Below the pieces are notes generated by a model. It made no database searches. It was given only the letters and a program-made list of their open reading frames with translations, and had not been told where the DNA came from. Of a stretch of DNA of 64,000 nt, positions 46,970 to 56,704 are shown in pieces (the stretch's first letter is position 1; the number at the start of each line of letters is the position of its first letter). Origin of the DNA: Pelargonium cotyledonis (Eukaryota; Streptophyta; Magnoliopsida; Geraniales; Geraniaceae); the NCBI GenBank assembly GCA_036897625.1, contig JAYMTA010000014.1, positions 52,849 to 116,848 on the forward strand, in the 5' to 3' direction. A program made the translations under genes and the position numbers.

Positions 46970-49430
46970 GCGGGTAAACAAGCATAACCTATAGCTTATA
47001 TTTCTACGAGAGCCCTGCCCCATTCATAACTTTTCAGGTAGTTGATATGATAAACGTAAAGAAAAATTACAGCTGTTACTGCTTATTCTTTCTAATGAAA
47101 GTTGATAATAAAACCTACAAACAGAGCTTTTAAATTGTAAAGTAATTTACTCAAAAGTAAACCCTGAAGTTGCATCAATATTTTAGGTAAGAAATTCCCT
47201 TAGATTTAATAAGAGTTTCTCATATTTACTACTTTAGCTAACTGCTTAAAAGCGGATTTTTTAACTATTTCTGAAAGTTTATCCTAGTTTTAAGCACGCT
47301 TTTTCTAAAGTTATATATAATAAACTCTCTTTAAGAAAGATGTAGTCTCTAATTTAATATAATACAAAAAAACCCCTCCTTTTAATTAACAAGTTACAAG
47401 AGTAACTAAGCAACATTTAAAAACATAAGGCAAACTCGCAGATATGTTACCCAAAATTTCTCTTCAATTGCCTAGATTTTTAATCAAAGGTCATTCTATA
47501 GAATTTCTTAAAATATGCAAAAGTATAGAACAAGATTTCAGAGACAATAAAATAAAAGTTTTCAGTAAGGACCCTAACTTAGGACAAAGAACTTTTGATA
47601 AAATCCATTTCTATTTTGTTTGATCTTAAACTATGGAAGTTTAGACGAATTGTTTAAAATTACAGGCTTCGAACCTTTGCCTTCTTCAAATTATAGAGGC
47701 GCTATAACAACCTTGCGACATAAGGGACATAAAAAGGTTTAAGAAAAGAGTTCTAGTGTGGGATACAGCCTGTTATATATTTCTATCTAAGTGATTCTAT
47801 TAACGTAATTTTCTCAGTATTTTATAAGAATACCTTATTTAGTTAAGGATTTTAAGATAGGGGATAAAGTTTAAAGAAAAAGTAGGGTTGGTCTAAAGAA
47901 TAGCTGTACGGGAATTCATAGGGTAAACTTACTTTGACTTTTAAAAGATAAACTTGTACTTATATGTACAATATACAGTATTGATATCTTAATTAGGGCA
48001 AAACGTAACTTCTTTCATAGGAGACTCTTGACCTAGAAAAGTAATAGTTATAAAATCCAAGCTTGTCCCTATATTATAGGCCAGCGTGTGCTTTTTCAAA
48101 AGTCTAGGGGGTTCCATTTAAGTACCTAGCATCGTACTAATTCCAAGGATTTCTATGTTATTATATTGTAAAAATTTGCCTCTTTCCCAGGTCTTTATTA
48201 CTCGGCCCCTTTAGTAGGAGAATCCCGTTAGAGGACAAAAGAGGATTAAAATACATATTAATTTTTGTTTTTTATCCCTAGTTAGTACTCGTAAAATCCA
48301 GGATACTGCTTAGATTAAAAGAGCGCAAAGACTTTATATAATTTATACCTTTTTTTCTTCAAGAAAGGCTTAGTAAAGAGGAAGAATAAGATTTCCTTTA
48401 TGTAGAGCCATAAGTAAATGGGACCCCATTAAATATCAATATAAATAAGACCTCTATAATACTTCAAGGACCGATACTTAGTATTCCATTTTCTTAACTC
48501 TCCATGTCAAAACATATTTACAATCCAGTTTAGTAAACCAAATTCATGGTTTTCTTTTCGTGCGCTAATACTAAACCCAATAAAGGCCCTTAATACAGGC
48601 CAAATAAATAACTTTATACTGTCCAAATGAGAGAGTAGTTAGGTTTTTTTACCCAGCTTGGTGTTCCAAACGAAAAAGTGGATCCTCTAGAAAATTAATA
48701 TAAATTCTATCATAAAAGTAAAGAGTATCCGGCTCAAGGATCCCGTTCTAAATCTAACTACACCAATCAATTTCATTTTTTTATAACGCACATAAGTCGA
48801 AATAGGGGTATTCCTTATAAATGGAATATTCTGTATCTGTGTCTAATTCATACTTTCTTTTCCTAAACTATTTGATTAAGAATCCTTCATTCATAGTACA
48901 GCCCGGAAACCTGCTTAACGCTTTGGCATACACTTTTATTAACATTCATTCTAGAAAAGCTTTACATTAGATAATCTGGTGTGGGTATATTATCTTTTAC
49001 TTGAGTTGTTTAATACAGACTTCTTATTAGTTCTTATTAGTAAGGTCAGTTGCGTTTTTTTATTACAATTACTAAGTAATAAAACTTCCTATATATAAAG
49101 TTGGAGCGACTATATAAGCTCTCCGGGTATGTGTTAAAAACTCGTATTCTAGGCATCTTTTTATATACAACGAGGCATTCGGGACCATATATTTCACTTT
49201 TTCTCTGATCTAGATGTAAGTTTTTCCTTACTATTAGTATAGTAACCCATATATATCTTGAAGTAAATTACTGAGACGAATGTCTTTCTAAATCGAGTTA
49301 GACTAGGGTCTGGTCTCCTAATTATAATGTCAGGATCGATTAAACGAGAATTCAAATCAAAGGACTCTTCAAATACTTTAGGAAATAAAAGCTACCGGAC
49401 TCGAGTATGTCAGTATCTCCTCTATTCTAT
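46970..49430. other. Stretch with no supported gene
   Basis: No frame that I could support and no repeat apart from the 10-bp tandem pair at 49021. A weak T-arm-like string lies on the minus strand near 47669. Confidence 0.45.
49021..49040. repeat. Perfect tandem duplication of 10 bp
   Basis: TTCTTATTAG twice without spacer. Confidence 0.85.
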
Positions 49431-49437
49431 GAGGGTA

Positions 49438-49660
49438 AGACAAAGGTACAGGTATCAAGACTATGAAGACTAAGAAGAGTGTGGCTTTAAATTGGAAATT
49501 ACTTAGATAGAAATAGATTGAGCTTCTCCTGAATACTCTAGTTATAGTATACCCTCAAATCTAGTAAGTATAGTTTATTAGTGAGCATTTCTGTTTTATT
49601 TAGTATTTAACGTGGTTAGAGCACGGGTTCATGGAATTGGCATGTGGTAGGTTAAAGCCG
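49438..49660 (+). repeat. Composite repeat copy C with tRNA-like head
   Basis: Purine block GGTATCAAGACTATGAAG and ACTAAGAAGAGTGTGG (49453 on), then GGAAATT, ATAGAAATAGATTGAGCT, CTCAAATCTAGTAAGTATA, then the tRNA-like head ACGTGGTTAGAGCACGGG, TTCATGGAATTGGCATG, TGGTAGGTTAAAGCC (49610-49660). The modules GGAAATT to head are shared in order with 34374-34490. Here the purine block precedes the head, while at 34.4 kb it follows, so the original unit may have been tandem. CCTCTATTCTATGAGGG just upstream resembles the 3' flank of the relic at 56432. Confidence 0.6.
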
Positions 49661-49980
49661 GATAGCTACTGTATAAACTCTGTTGATTTTTCTCAAATGA
49701 GAGAATTCTTAGACTAAATTGACTATAATGACGGAACTTTAACCTCTGGCATTCCTATTAAATTACTCCGTTTTACATACCAATCATTTTGAGTTGTTGC
49801 TATTCATATGGAAGAAGGGCACTTACTATCTTCGCAAGTATACAAACCTACTCCCTCTTATCCTATGACCAACCCCTGATTTGGATAACACTTTACCACG
49901 TGAGATAAAAGAAGTTTTTGGTAAAGTGATGCAACTGCCTGAGATTCTTCTTGATCCTCCCTTTCCTGCTGCAGTTTATA

Positions 49981-50040
49981 AGGCGGACTTGAACCTGCGG
50001 ACGTTGGGTTAATCTGACAATGCTCTACCAACTTGTATAC
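49981..50040 (-). pseudogene. Decayed tRNA-Asn-like relic
   Basis: Minus strand: CAAGTTGGTAGAGCATTG (good D-loop), CAGATTAACCCAACG (loop reading ATT where Asn would have GTT) and TCCGCAGGTTCAAGTCCGCC (T-arm with broken stem). The Asn reading is inference from the TTAA loop context. Acceptor not found. Confidence 0.4.
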
Positions 50041-50044
50041 TATT

Positions 50045-53000
50045 ACATTTTCTAAGATTCCGAAAGGTCAAGGACAGGATCCAAAGCCGAAGTAATTAGA
50101 TCCAGGTAACTCCACAGCATATCTAACTTTTACTTAGACTAAGTCTGCTTTTTGTTTCCGGTTCCTTATTTTACTATGACAAAACAAACCTTATAATAAC
50201 GGAGCTTTCTTTGTAAATATAGGAGGGGTCTTGCTTCGATACTTAAATAGATAAACAAAAGAATTAATAGAAACTTTAGGGTTCAAAAAGGCCTAAAAAT
50301 CAAGGGATTTCCTTATTCCAGGATTAGGGGTGAAAAGGCACACAAAGTGGATAATTGTGTTCTAATGTTACTAAGTATCTTAGTCAGACTCTTACGGGTT
50401 TAGCTATACCCTGTACCAATATCTGGATCTGTATCACACCAGTCTTCATCACAGGCTAGACAAGTCTTTGTAGTAAGGGAGATTCTTAGACCTATACAAT
50501 GGGCTGCCCGTATTCCCTGCCTTACTTATAAAGTTTACTCGATAAGCAGTAAACCTTGTTCTTTAATTCAGATTATTGTGCTAGAGTTTCAAGTACCTTG
50601 TATAGAGCTGCTTCTTTGGAACTAACTCTGGACTAAGTGCTCGAAGTTCTTTGGCTGCAAAATTGGAGATCCCAAAATAGAATACAGTTAAGATTTTATT
50701 TGCACTCTATGTTAAAGAGCAAGGGAAGCTTTTACGAATTAAAGGCCTTATTATAAAATTTATGCTTAAGGTAAGGAAACTCTCAAAATAATATTTACTT
50801 TGCCATGGTAAGCCTTAAATGAGAAAAAAGAAAACTTAGTCGTCCAAGGTCCGTTAAGTAAGCTCTTTATTAAAGTAACCAAAACTTATATTAGGGGTTT
50901 TTACGAGCATAGTTAGCCCTCGATTTTTAATATAGAACTAAAAAACCCCTTAAGTTACTAATGAGCGGTTCCATATTGTGCGGTAAGCTAGCTCCTACAT
51001 TTCTTTTTCAATTTAAGGAAACCCGGGATGCCTCTTATAAGAAAAACGTGGATACAAAAAAGTTAAGGCCTTCTCCTTTTGTATATCATAAAGCTAAATA
51101 AATTACTAGTTACAAAGTCTTTAGTAAGGCTACAAAATAGACTCTACAAGAATAAGGTCCTATTTTCTTGAAAAGCTTTTTAGAAACAACTCATTCGAAA
51201 AAGAAGTAATAACAACGAGCTTCTCTAACTTGCAGTACTAAAGTAGCCCTGCTTTAAATAAAACTAAGAGTCCCTAGGCCTTTATTATAAAAGCTTAAAT
51301 TAGAATAAATTTAAAAAAAGGAATATAGTATAGGACTTTTTAAGTATTGAAACCCAGTGTAAATTTTTAACTAAGAGTTTTCTTCTATAAGCAGAGTCCT
51401 TAGAATTGTACTACTCAAGTTGCAGCTCATTCATCAAGATTCGTTTTGGTTTAACCCCCCCATTACTTAGAGAACTCTTTAATAAGCCTTACTAGTCTAA
51501 TTTTTCAATATTTAAAAGAGTTTCATATTATTTTACGTATCCTTAAGTCATATGCAATGCGAGGGTTAAAAAAAGCATCTCCTTATTAATTAAGTTAGAT
51601 TAGGAGATTTATCCTAGTCCCATTATAAAAATAACCTCACTATAATAGCAAATTAATTTTAATTGCTACTAGCTTGTAAAGGAGGAGCGCTCTGCTGTAC
51701 CAAAGTTTTTAATTCTAAATACTTCTAGTTAGTCCCTTTTCAGCGAAACCTTCCTTCTAGATAGCTGAATTAATTTAAGCCTGGGCTTTTCTTTTGAGCG
51801 ACTCTCCAAAATTAACTTTGGAACTCAGAAGCTTATAAATTTGCGCTGGGATTACCCTTGAGGGATCCTAAAGTCTAATTTATAAATAAAAAGTCCAGGA
51901 ATTAATGAACTTATATCTCAAATCTTTATTTGAATATATTTTAGCTGGATTGGGTCCTTCTATACTAAGAAAAAGGAGCTTTAACATTAAGAAAGAACTC
52001 TAATTTACTGAATAACCCTATAGAAAAAGAGAGTAAAAACTTAACTCAATGTCCCCTTAGGTGCGTTTTCTAAGCTTTGAAGTAATCTCCCTATTTTACC
52101 CCAAAACCAAGGGGAATTTCATAATAGAACCTCTACCTTGTCATTTATTTGCTTCCTACTTTACTGTCTAAGGAATTTAGGGGTACTTGATCTTGCTAAG
52201 ATATCCTATCCGGTATAAAAGCACTAAAAAGGGTTCTTGTGTTGCCTTTATTACACTAGCCTCGTACAAGTTAAATTTTAAAACAATTAGGTTAGGACTT
52301 ACTAAAGATACTCTTTTACAAGTCCTGTTAATATGCGAGATATTTTCGGTAAAAACGAGGTTAAGAGAACAGAATTAGGTTTCTAGTATTATTACAAACT
52401 AATAAAAGGAGCTCTAGGGTATAGGAAACGAGGCTCTGCTAGCTGGGTTTAAACTCGGTTGAGTCCCGATTTAATGTATAAATGGCCCTTTAACCTTGAG
52501 ATCGGGGTTTTATTCGGAAATGATATAAAGTATGAAAAATTACGAAATAACAGGGTATTAACGAAGCTCTGTTCAGTTCAGCGCAATCCTTTTTTAGAAG
52601 CCTGTGGGGGAATCTCCTGGTAATAAAAATAGAACAAGCTTTTGCTTTGTAAAACTTAGTATAATTAAGTGCCTTTATTTGAGGATCAATATTGTAATTT
52701 CAATTTCGGGAAGGTTGATATCTTAAAGTGTACCTCTCATTTAAATCCGGATAAGTGGGTTCAGGTAGGTCAAAGTAGCTAACGAAAATCTAGATTATTC
52801 TGGAATAGGAAAGAAGTTCATAGGGTCTCTTACGCCTGTTCTTGCGTATCTTAAGTCTTGCCTTGTTCTGGGATTTTCTACTTGTTTTTACAAAAATCTT
52901 GTAATTAAGGAGTCCCCTTGCACTAGGTAAACTAAGCTTGCAGGTAGAGATCTAAGAGGGCTTTTTTTTTTAAGAGTACATAAATTCTTTTACGGCTAAG

Positions 53001-53740
53001 AAACCTAAGTTGCAGGTGTGTTTGAAAGAATGTGTACTGTTTCCGAGCGCCTTTGAAATTCCTTAAGGGCTTAGAGCACTTCCAACAAGAACAAAGCCAA
53101 AAAGCTATATTTTATACTTTGATTTGAGTAAAGATTTAGAAAGCTCCCCTTTTTATTAAGAGCCCAGTTTTTATAATTCAAAAAGCATTAGATAACCACA
53201 ACTGACCTCGTAGGCAAGAAAGCGCCTCCAGTTTTTTACTTACTATGCTAAGAACAATACCCAGGAGATGCCGTAAAAGAGCGGCTTATCAACAGGGAAG
53301 AACCTTATTAAATCACTTATTTTTAGATCCTATGTAGAGTAAGAGGGTTACGGGCCCTCCTTAAAGAGGATTGGATAAGTTTAGAAATCTAGTTCATAGG
53401 TTCGCAGTAAGGTCACCTTAAGAAGTACATTAAGGACTACACTTAAGAGGCTACCTATACTGTTATAAAGATGTCTATTTAATAAGAATCTTTGCGTAAA
53501 ACCCCTTTTTATTTCAGTGACTTTAAGAGTTAAACTAAAATAAATAGTTATAGAGGGTCATAGTAATTCTGATCTGTAAGTGAAAACCTTATACTACCGG
53601 TAACTAAATTTTAGTTTCTAGCATTTCATTTATATAGAAAGTTCCTATAAGAGCACTGAGGCAGCTTCAAATTTAATTTGTTTTCCCCTTTCTTTTACTA
53701 GAGGTTTCCCAAGAACTAAAATTAAGGGATTTAGTGTAGG
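50045..53740. other. Stretch with no supported gene
   Basis: No frame above about 63 codons, no tRNA-like or repeat signal that I could support, except the word TCTTGTAATTAAG near 52.9 kb shared with the tandem pair at 7053. Confidence 0.5.
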
Positions 53741-53743
53741 GCT

Positions 53744-53810
53744 GGGATATGTAGGATTTGAGCCCTCAACGACTGATTTAAAAGTAGAATGCTTAACCTA
53801 AAAAAGGATA
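53744..53810 (-). pseudogene. Decayed tRNA-Lys(TTT)-like copy
   Basis: Minus strand: TAGGTTAAGCATTCTACTTTT then AAATCAGTCG gives a D-arm remnant and a loop with TTT. GAGGGCTCAAATCCTACA is the T-arm. It resembles the copies at 24.3 and 42.3 kb in the middle. The D-stem is lost and the acceptor strands do not pair. Confidence 0.4.
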
Positions 53811-54602
53811 GCATAGTCGGTATAAAATATTGTAGTAACACCATAACATTGAGATACAATGGTTAAGTAATTTTAAATAAGACTCCTTTTTGGAGAACGG
53901 ATCCCTAATTGCTCAGGGCTGGGCCACAATGGAAAAATTGCGTTATCATTCTATATGCTTAAAACAAAAGATTGTCACTGTCCAAAAACCGAGTCCCTAT
54001 TCACTTAAGTCGAACTTAAGACTAAAGTTAGGCTATCTATCTGTGCCCTTTTTAAGAATTTAGAATCTTTTAGTATAAAAAATCCGAAACTTTACAGCTA
54101 TATATAAGGTGACTCCCGAAAAGGCGCTTTTAAACTAGATTTGACAGGCAAATATAAAGGATTTACGACTCAAAAATGGGAAGGGAAGACCTAACCGTTA
54201 GGGTAGTTAAACAAGTTATTGCAGCATTCCTTTATTGAGAACTAGGGTCTCCTCTAAGTTCTATCTGAACATAGTATTTAAGTCATAGTTTAAAGCTACA
54301 ATATGAAAGTCTTTTACAAGGTGTTACTTTGATGCTTGTATTCTTAATATTAGATGCTGCTATCCAACGGGCTCTTCTAGCTGAAAAATATGGTGCAGTA
54401 ATCCAATAAGGGGTAGACACACATTGATGTAAAAGTACTCCTAGGGTATATTCTATACAAATTATGGTATGTATTATCAGACGAGAAAGAGAATATACTT
54501 TAATTTACTTAAATTAGGGTCTTCTCATAACTAGAGTTTTAACCTCTCTATATGAAACGGGCTTATTCTTGGTCCATATGCCTTTGAGCTCCTTTCCGAT
54601 CT

Positions 54603-54720
54603 AGTGACTCTTCTCGTACCTTTGCATGCTGGTTCCATTAACTGGTGCACCACGTAGCTATACTCCATAAAACTGTCATAATTACAAGACTTTACTATAT
54701 TTTAGGAATTTTTATACACA
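54603..54720 (-). pseudogene. tRNA-like relic with conserved 5' flank
   Basis: Minus strand: flank AATATAGTAAAGTCTTG and AATTATGACAGTTTTA, then GGAGTATAGCTACGTGG, TGCACCAGTTAATGG, AACCAGCATGCAAAGG, TACGAG. The stem CCAGTT/AACCAG is nearly complete and suits a His-type arm (loop TTGTGGA in my expectation), but the loop here is changed. Flank and body match 56432-56551 and 28424-28555. Confidence 0.5.
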
Positions 54721-54724
54721 AGGA

Positions 54725-55170
54725 TTTTAGCAGTTTACATTGCGGAGCTTTACGGACATTTAATGTCCCTTTTATAGGTTACTCTATCTAATCAGATATC
54801 TAGTATGCTAGTGGGTACTCGCAATTAAATTACAAGTCCATAATTTTTTACAGTTATTAATAAAAAATTATACACCAGGGTTAGGCAACTCAGACAATCA
54901 AAAGCCTTTTTGGGTCTATATTGAGACTTAAAAAAGTAAATATAGGCAATTGTTACCAATCTCAGTTCTTTCCAATTGCATTGAATGAGGAGCTTTTTCT
55001 ATCCTATTATGTAATTGATGTATAAAATTCCCTTTTTATTAAGGAGCTTCGTAGAAGTGTGGAATATTTTGCACTAAGTTACTGACGGGAGATTTAGAAA
55101 GTAGAGTTTTTACTAGATCCAAACGGAAACCTCTCAATTCATAGGACGAGGTCATATTAGCAAAGCCTCA
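54725..55170. other. Short stretch with nothing recognised
   Basis: AT-rich spacer between the 54.6-kb relic and the purine-rich tract. No frame or RNA signal. Confidence 0.5.
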
Positions 55171-55174
55171 AAAT

Positions 55175-55276
55175 AAGGGACAGATAGATTAGAAAAGAAA
55201 GGAAAGCAGGAGGCTTATAAGGGAGGTCCCGAGTTAGGGAGAGTGGGAGGGACCGTAAAGGGAGCAGGGAGCTTAG
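55175..55276 (+). repeat. Purine-rich low-complexity tract
   Basis: About 100 bases strongly biased to A and G on the plus strand (AAAAGAAAGGAAAGCAGGAG, GTTAGGGAGAGTGGGAGGG, AAAGGGAGCAGGGAG), with more G+C than its surroundings. It could form a triplex or be a relic of the purine block of the composite repeats, but I see no clear shared word. Confidence 0.55.
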
Positions 55277-55407
55277 TTTAGCAATTGCCGTATAGATAGC
55301 TTTAACTAGATTGAGACTTGGTTATTACTGAAATCCCCGAGTTTATACTGTTTTTCGTATCTTATTCTACCCCTAGAAATAGTAGCAGATCCATCAGAAG
55401 TCCACAC

Positions 55408-55427
55408 CAGTCGGTCTGTTTCGACTG
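55408..55427. repeat. Short hairpin CAGTCG/CGACTG
   Basis: A six-pair perfect stem with the eight-base loop GTCTGTTT. It contains CAGTCGGT, the core word of the module seen at 27833 and 34694. Confidence 0.4.
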
Positions 55428-55524
55428 CCTAAGTGGTAAGTAAAGCCCCCTTTTTCTTCTTAAAGGATCCATAGCCAAGAAAAAAATAACATAATATAGA
55501 TTATGCAGCCGGTTTCATGGGCTT

Positions 55525-55803
55525 TTGCCGGATGGGATATGTAAAAAAGATAGGGTATTTTACCTATTGAATAGGACTAAAATGAAGCCGTCGGTAAGAG
55601 AGCAGGCTTTTATAAATTATAAATACACAAACAAAGATATTGGGTTACTAGAACGCGAAAGAATATTGGAGAATAGTGTAGATCAAATCCCCGGGTATAG
55701 CAACATGAAACGAAGCAACATGTACAAGGTTAAATACCAAGAGCACATAGGAGAAATACGAATACTCGTGGTTTGGGTAAGATTGCTATACCAATTTAAA
55801 TAG
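55525..55803 (+). CDS. Unrecognised frame, doubtful
   Basis: A 92-codon frame from TTG (the phase is open from 55495) to TAG. The product would be polar and charged (KKDRVFYLLNRTKMKPSVRE, RERILENSVDQIPG), which is less usual for a chance frame in AT-rich DNA. No domain known to me, no ribosome-binding site, no ATG before codon 20, and the length is within chance. Listed because its composition stands out; more likely than not it is not a gene. Confidence 0.12.
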   Translation: MPDGICKKDRVFYLLNRTKMKPSVREQAFINYKYTNKDIGLLERERILENSVDQIPGYSNMKRSNMYKVKYQEHIGEIRILVVWVRLLYQFK

Positions 55804-56431
55804 TATAAACTTGTATAAGTTTAGTTTGTCTGCCCGTTCCGTGCTCTATAAATAGAATTGCTCTTTTGTCTTTATAGGGGCTCCCGCTTTATCGAAGACT
55901 ACTTCACCAAAAGGCAAACTACGACCCACTCTCCCAAAATACTGCTACTGGAACTTTGTATCCGGAAAAGCTTCTCTGACTTTTATTTAATAAAAAACTC
56001 CATCTCGTAAGCATGTCTATTTATGTTGTACACTTAACATTGTAGAAAGTTAATCCAATACACTACTTAAAAGAAGCCCGGTAGGTTAGATCTTTTAGTT
56101 ACAAGTACTGGTAGATAAGAGCATAGCAGTTTTTAAGATATAGATCTCTAAAAGTAACTGACACTATACCTTAAATTAATATGAAAAAGGCACCGAAAGC
56201 GGCACTTGATTAAGGAGGAATTAAAGTACTCTTTTTGTGTTCTATCTGGGATGGAGCTCCTAGGTACTTTTGTAAATAAGGAAAGCTTTTATATAATTAA
56301 CAGAAAATCCCGAATTGCTTTATTTGATGCTGCCTTTTAGTTATGTGCTTGCAGATCTACCGTTTTTCGAACTGTCCAAAAAGGAGAGCCATTATCAAGC
56401 CGAGAGTCTGGCTTAAGAGATCCTGTATTCT

Positions 56432-56551
56432 ATGAGTAACTCGATTTGAACCTTTGCGTGCTGATTCCACGAACCACTGCTCTAACCACTCGAAATACTC
56501 CGTAAACTGTCAATACTTACTATAACTTTACTACATTGGTAAAGTATACGG
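56432..56551 (-). pseudogene. tRNA-like relic with conserved 5' flank
   Basis: Minus strand: flank GTATACTTTACCAATGTAG, then TAAAGTTATAGTAAGT, TTGACAGTTTACGGAGTATT, body CGAGTGGTTAGAGCAG (D-arm), TGGTTCGTGGAATCAGCAC (arm), GCAAAGGTTCAAATCGAG and TTACTCA (T-arm and 3' end; TGAGT could once have paired with the 5' GGAGTA). It is the most complete of the His/Met-type family. The loop lacks a normal anticodon position. Confidence 0.55.
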
Positions 56552-56649
56552 GACTAAATATCTTTCTACTTATTTAACGTGAAAGTACGTTCTATAATTG
56601 AATAAACAATCTTAAATAATAAGATTTTAAAGAAGAACTCCCCAAGTAC

Positions 56650-56700
56650 TAGGTACTTAAAAGCAAGGCAATCTAAGCTCCTGAAAGTATACTCTTTCTT
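56650..56700 (+). repeat. Dispersed direct repeat, copy 1
   Basis: ACTTAAAAG, CAATCTAAG and CTCCTGAAAGTATACTCT match 60358-60411 in order, with 25 of 26 identical from AATCTAA onward. Non-coding. Confidence 0.8.
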
Positions 56701-56704
56701 GAGC

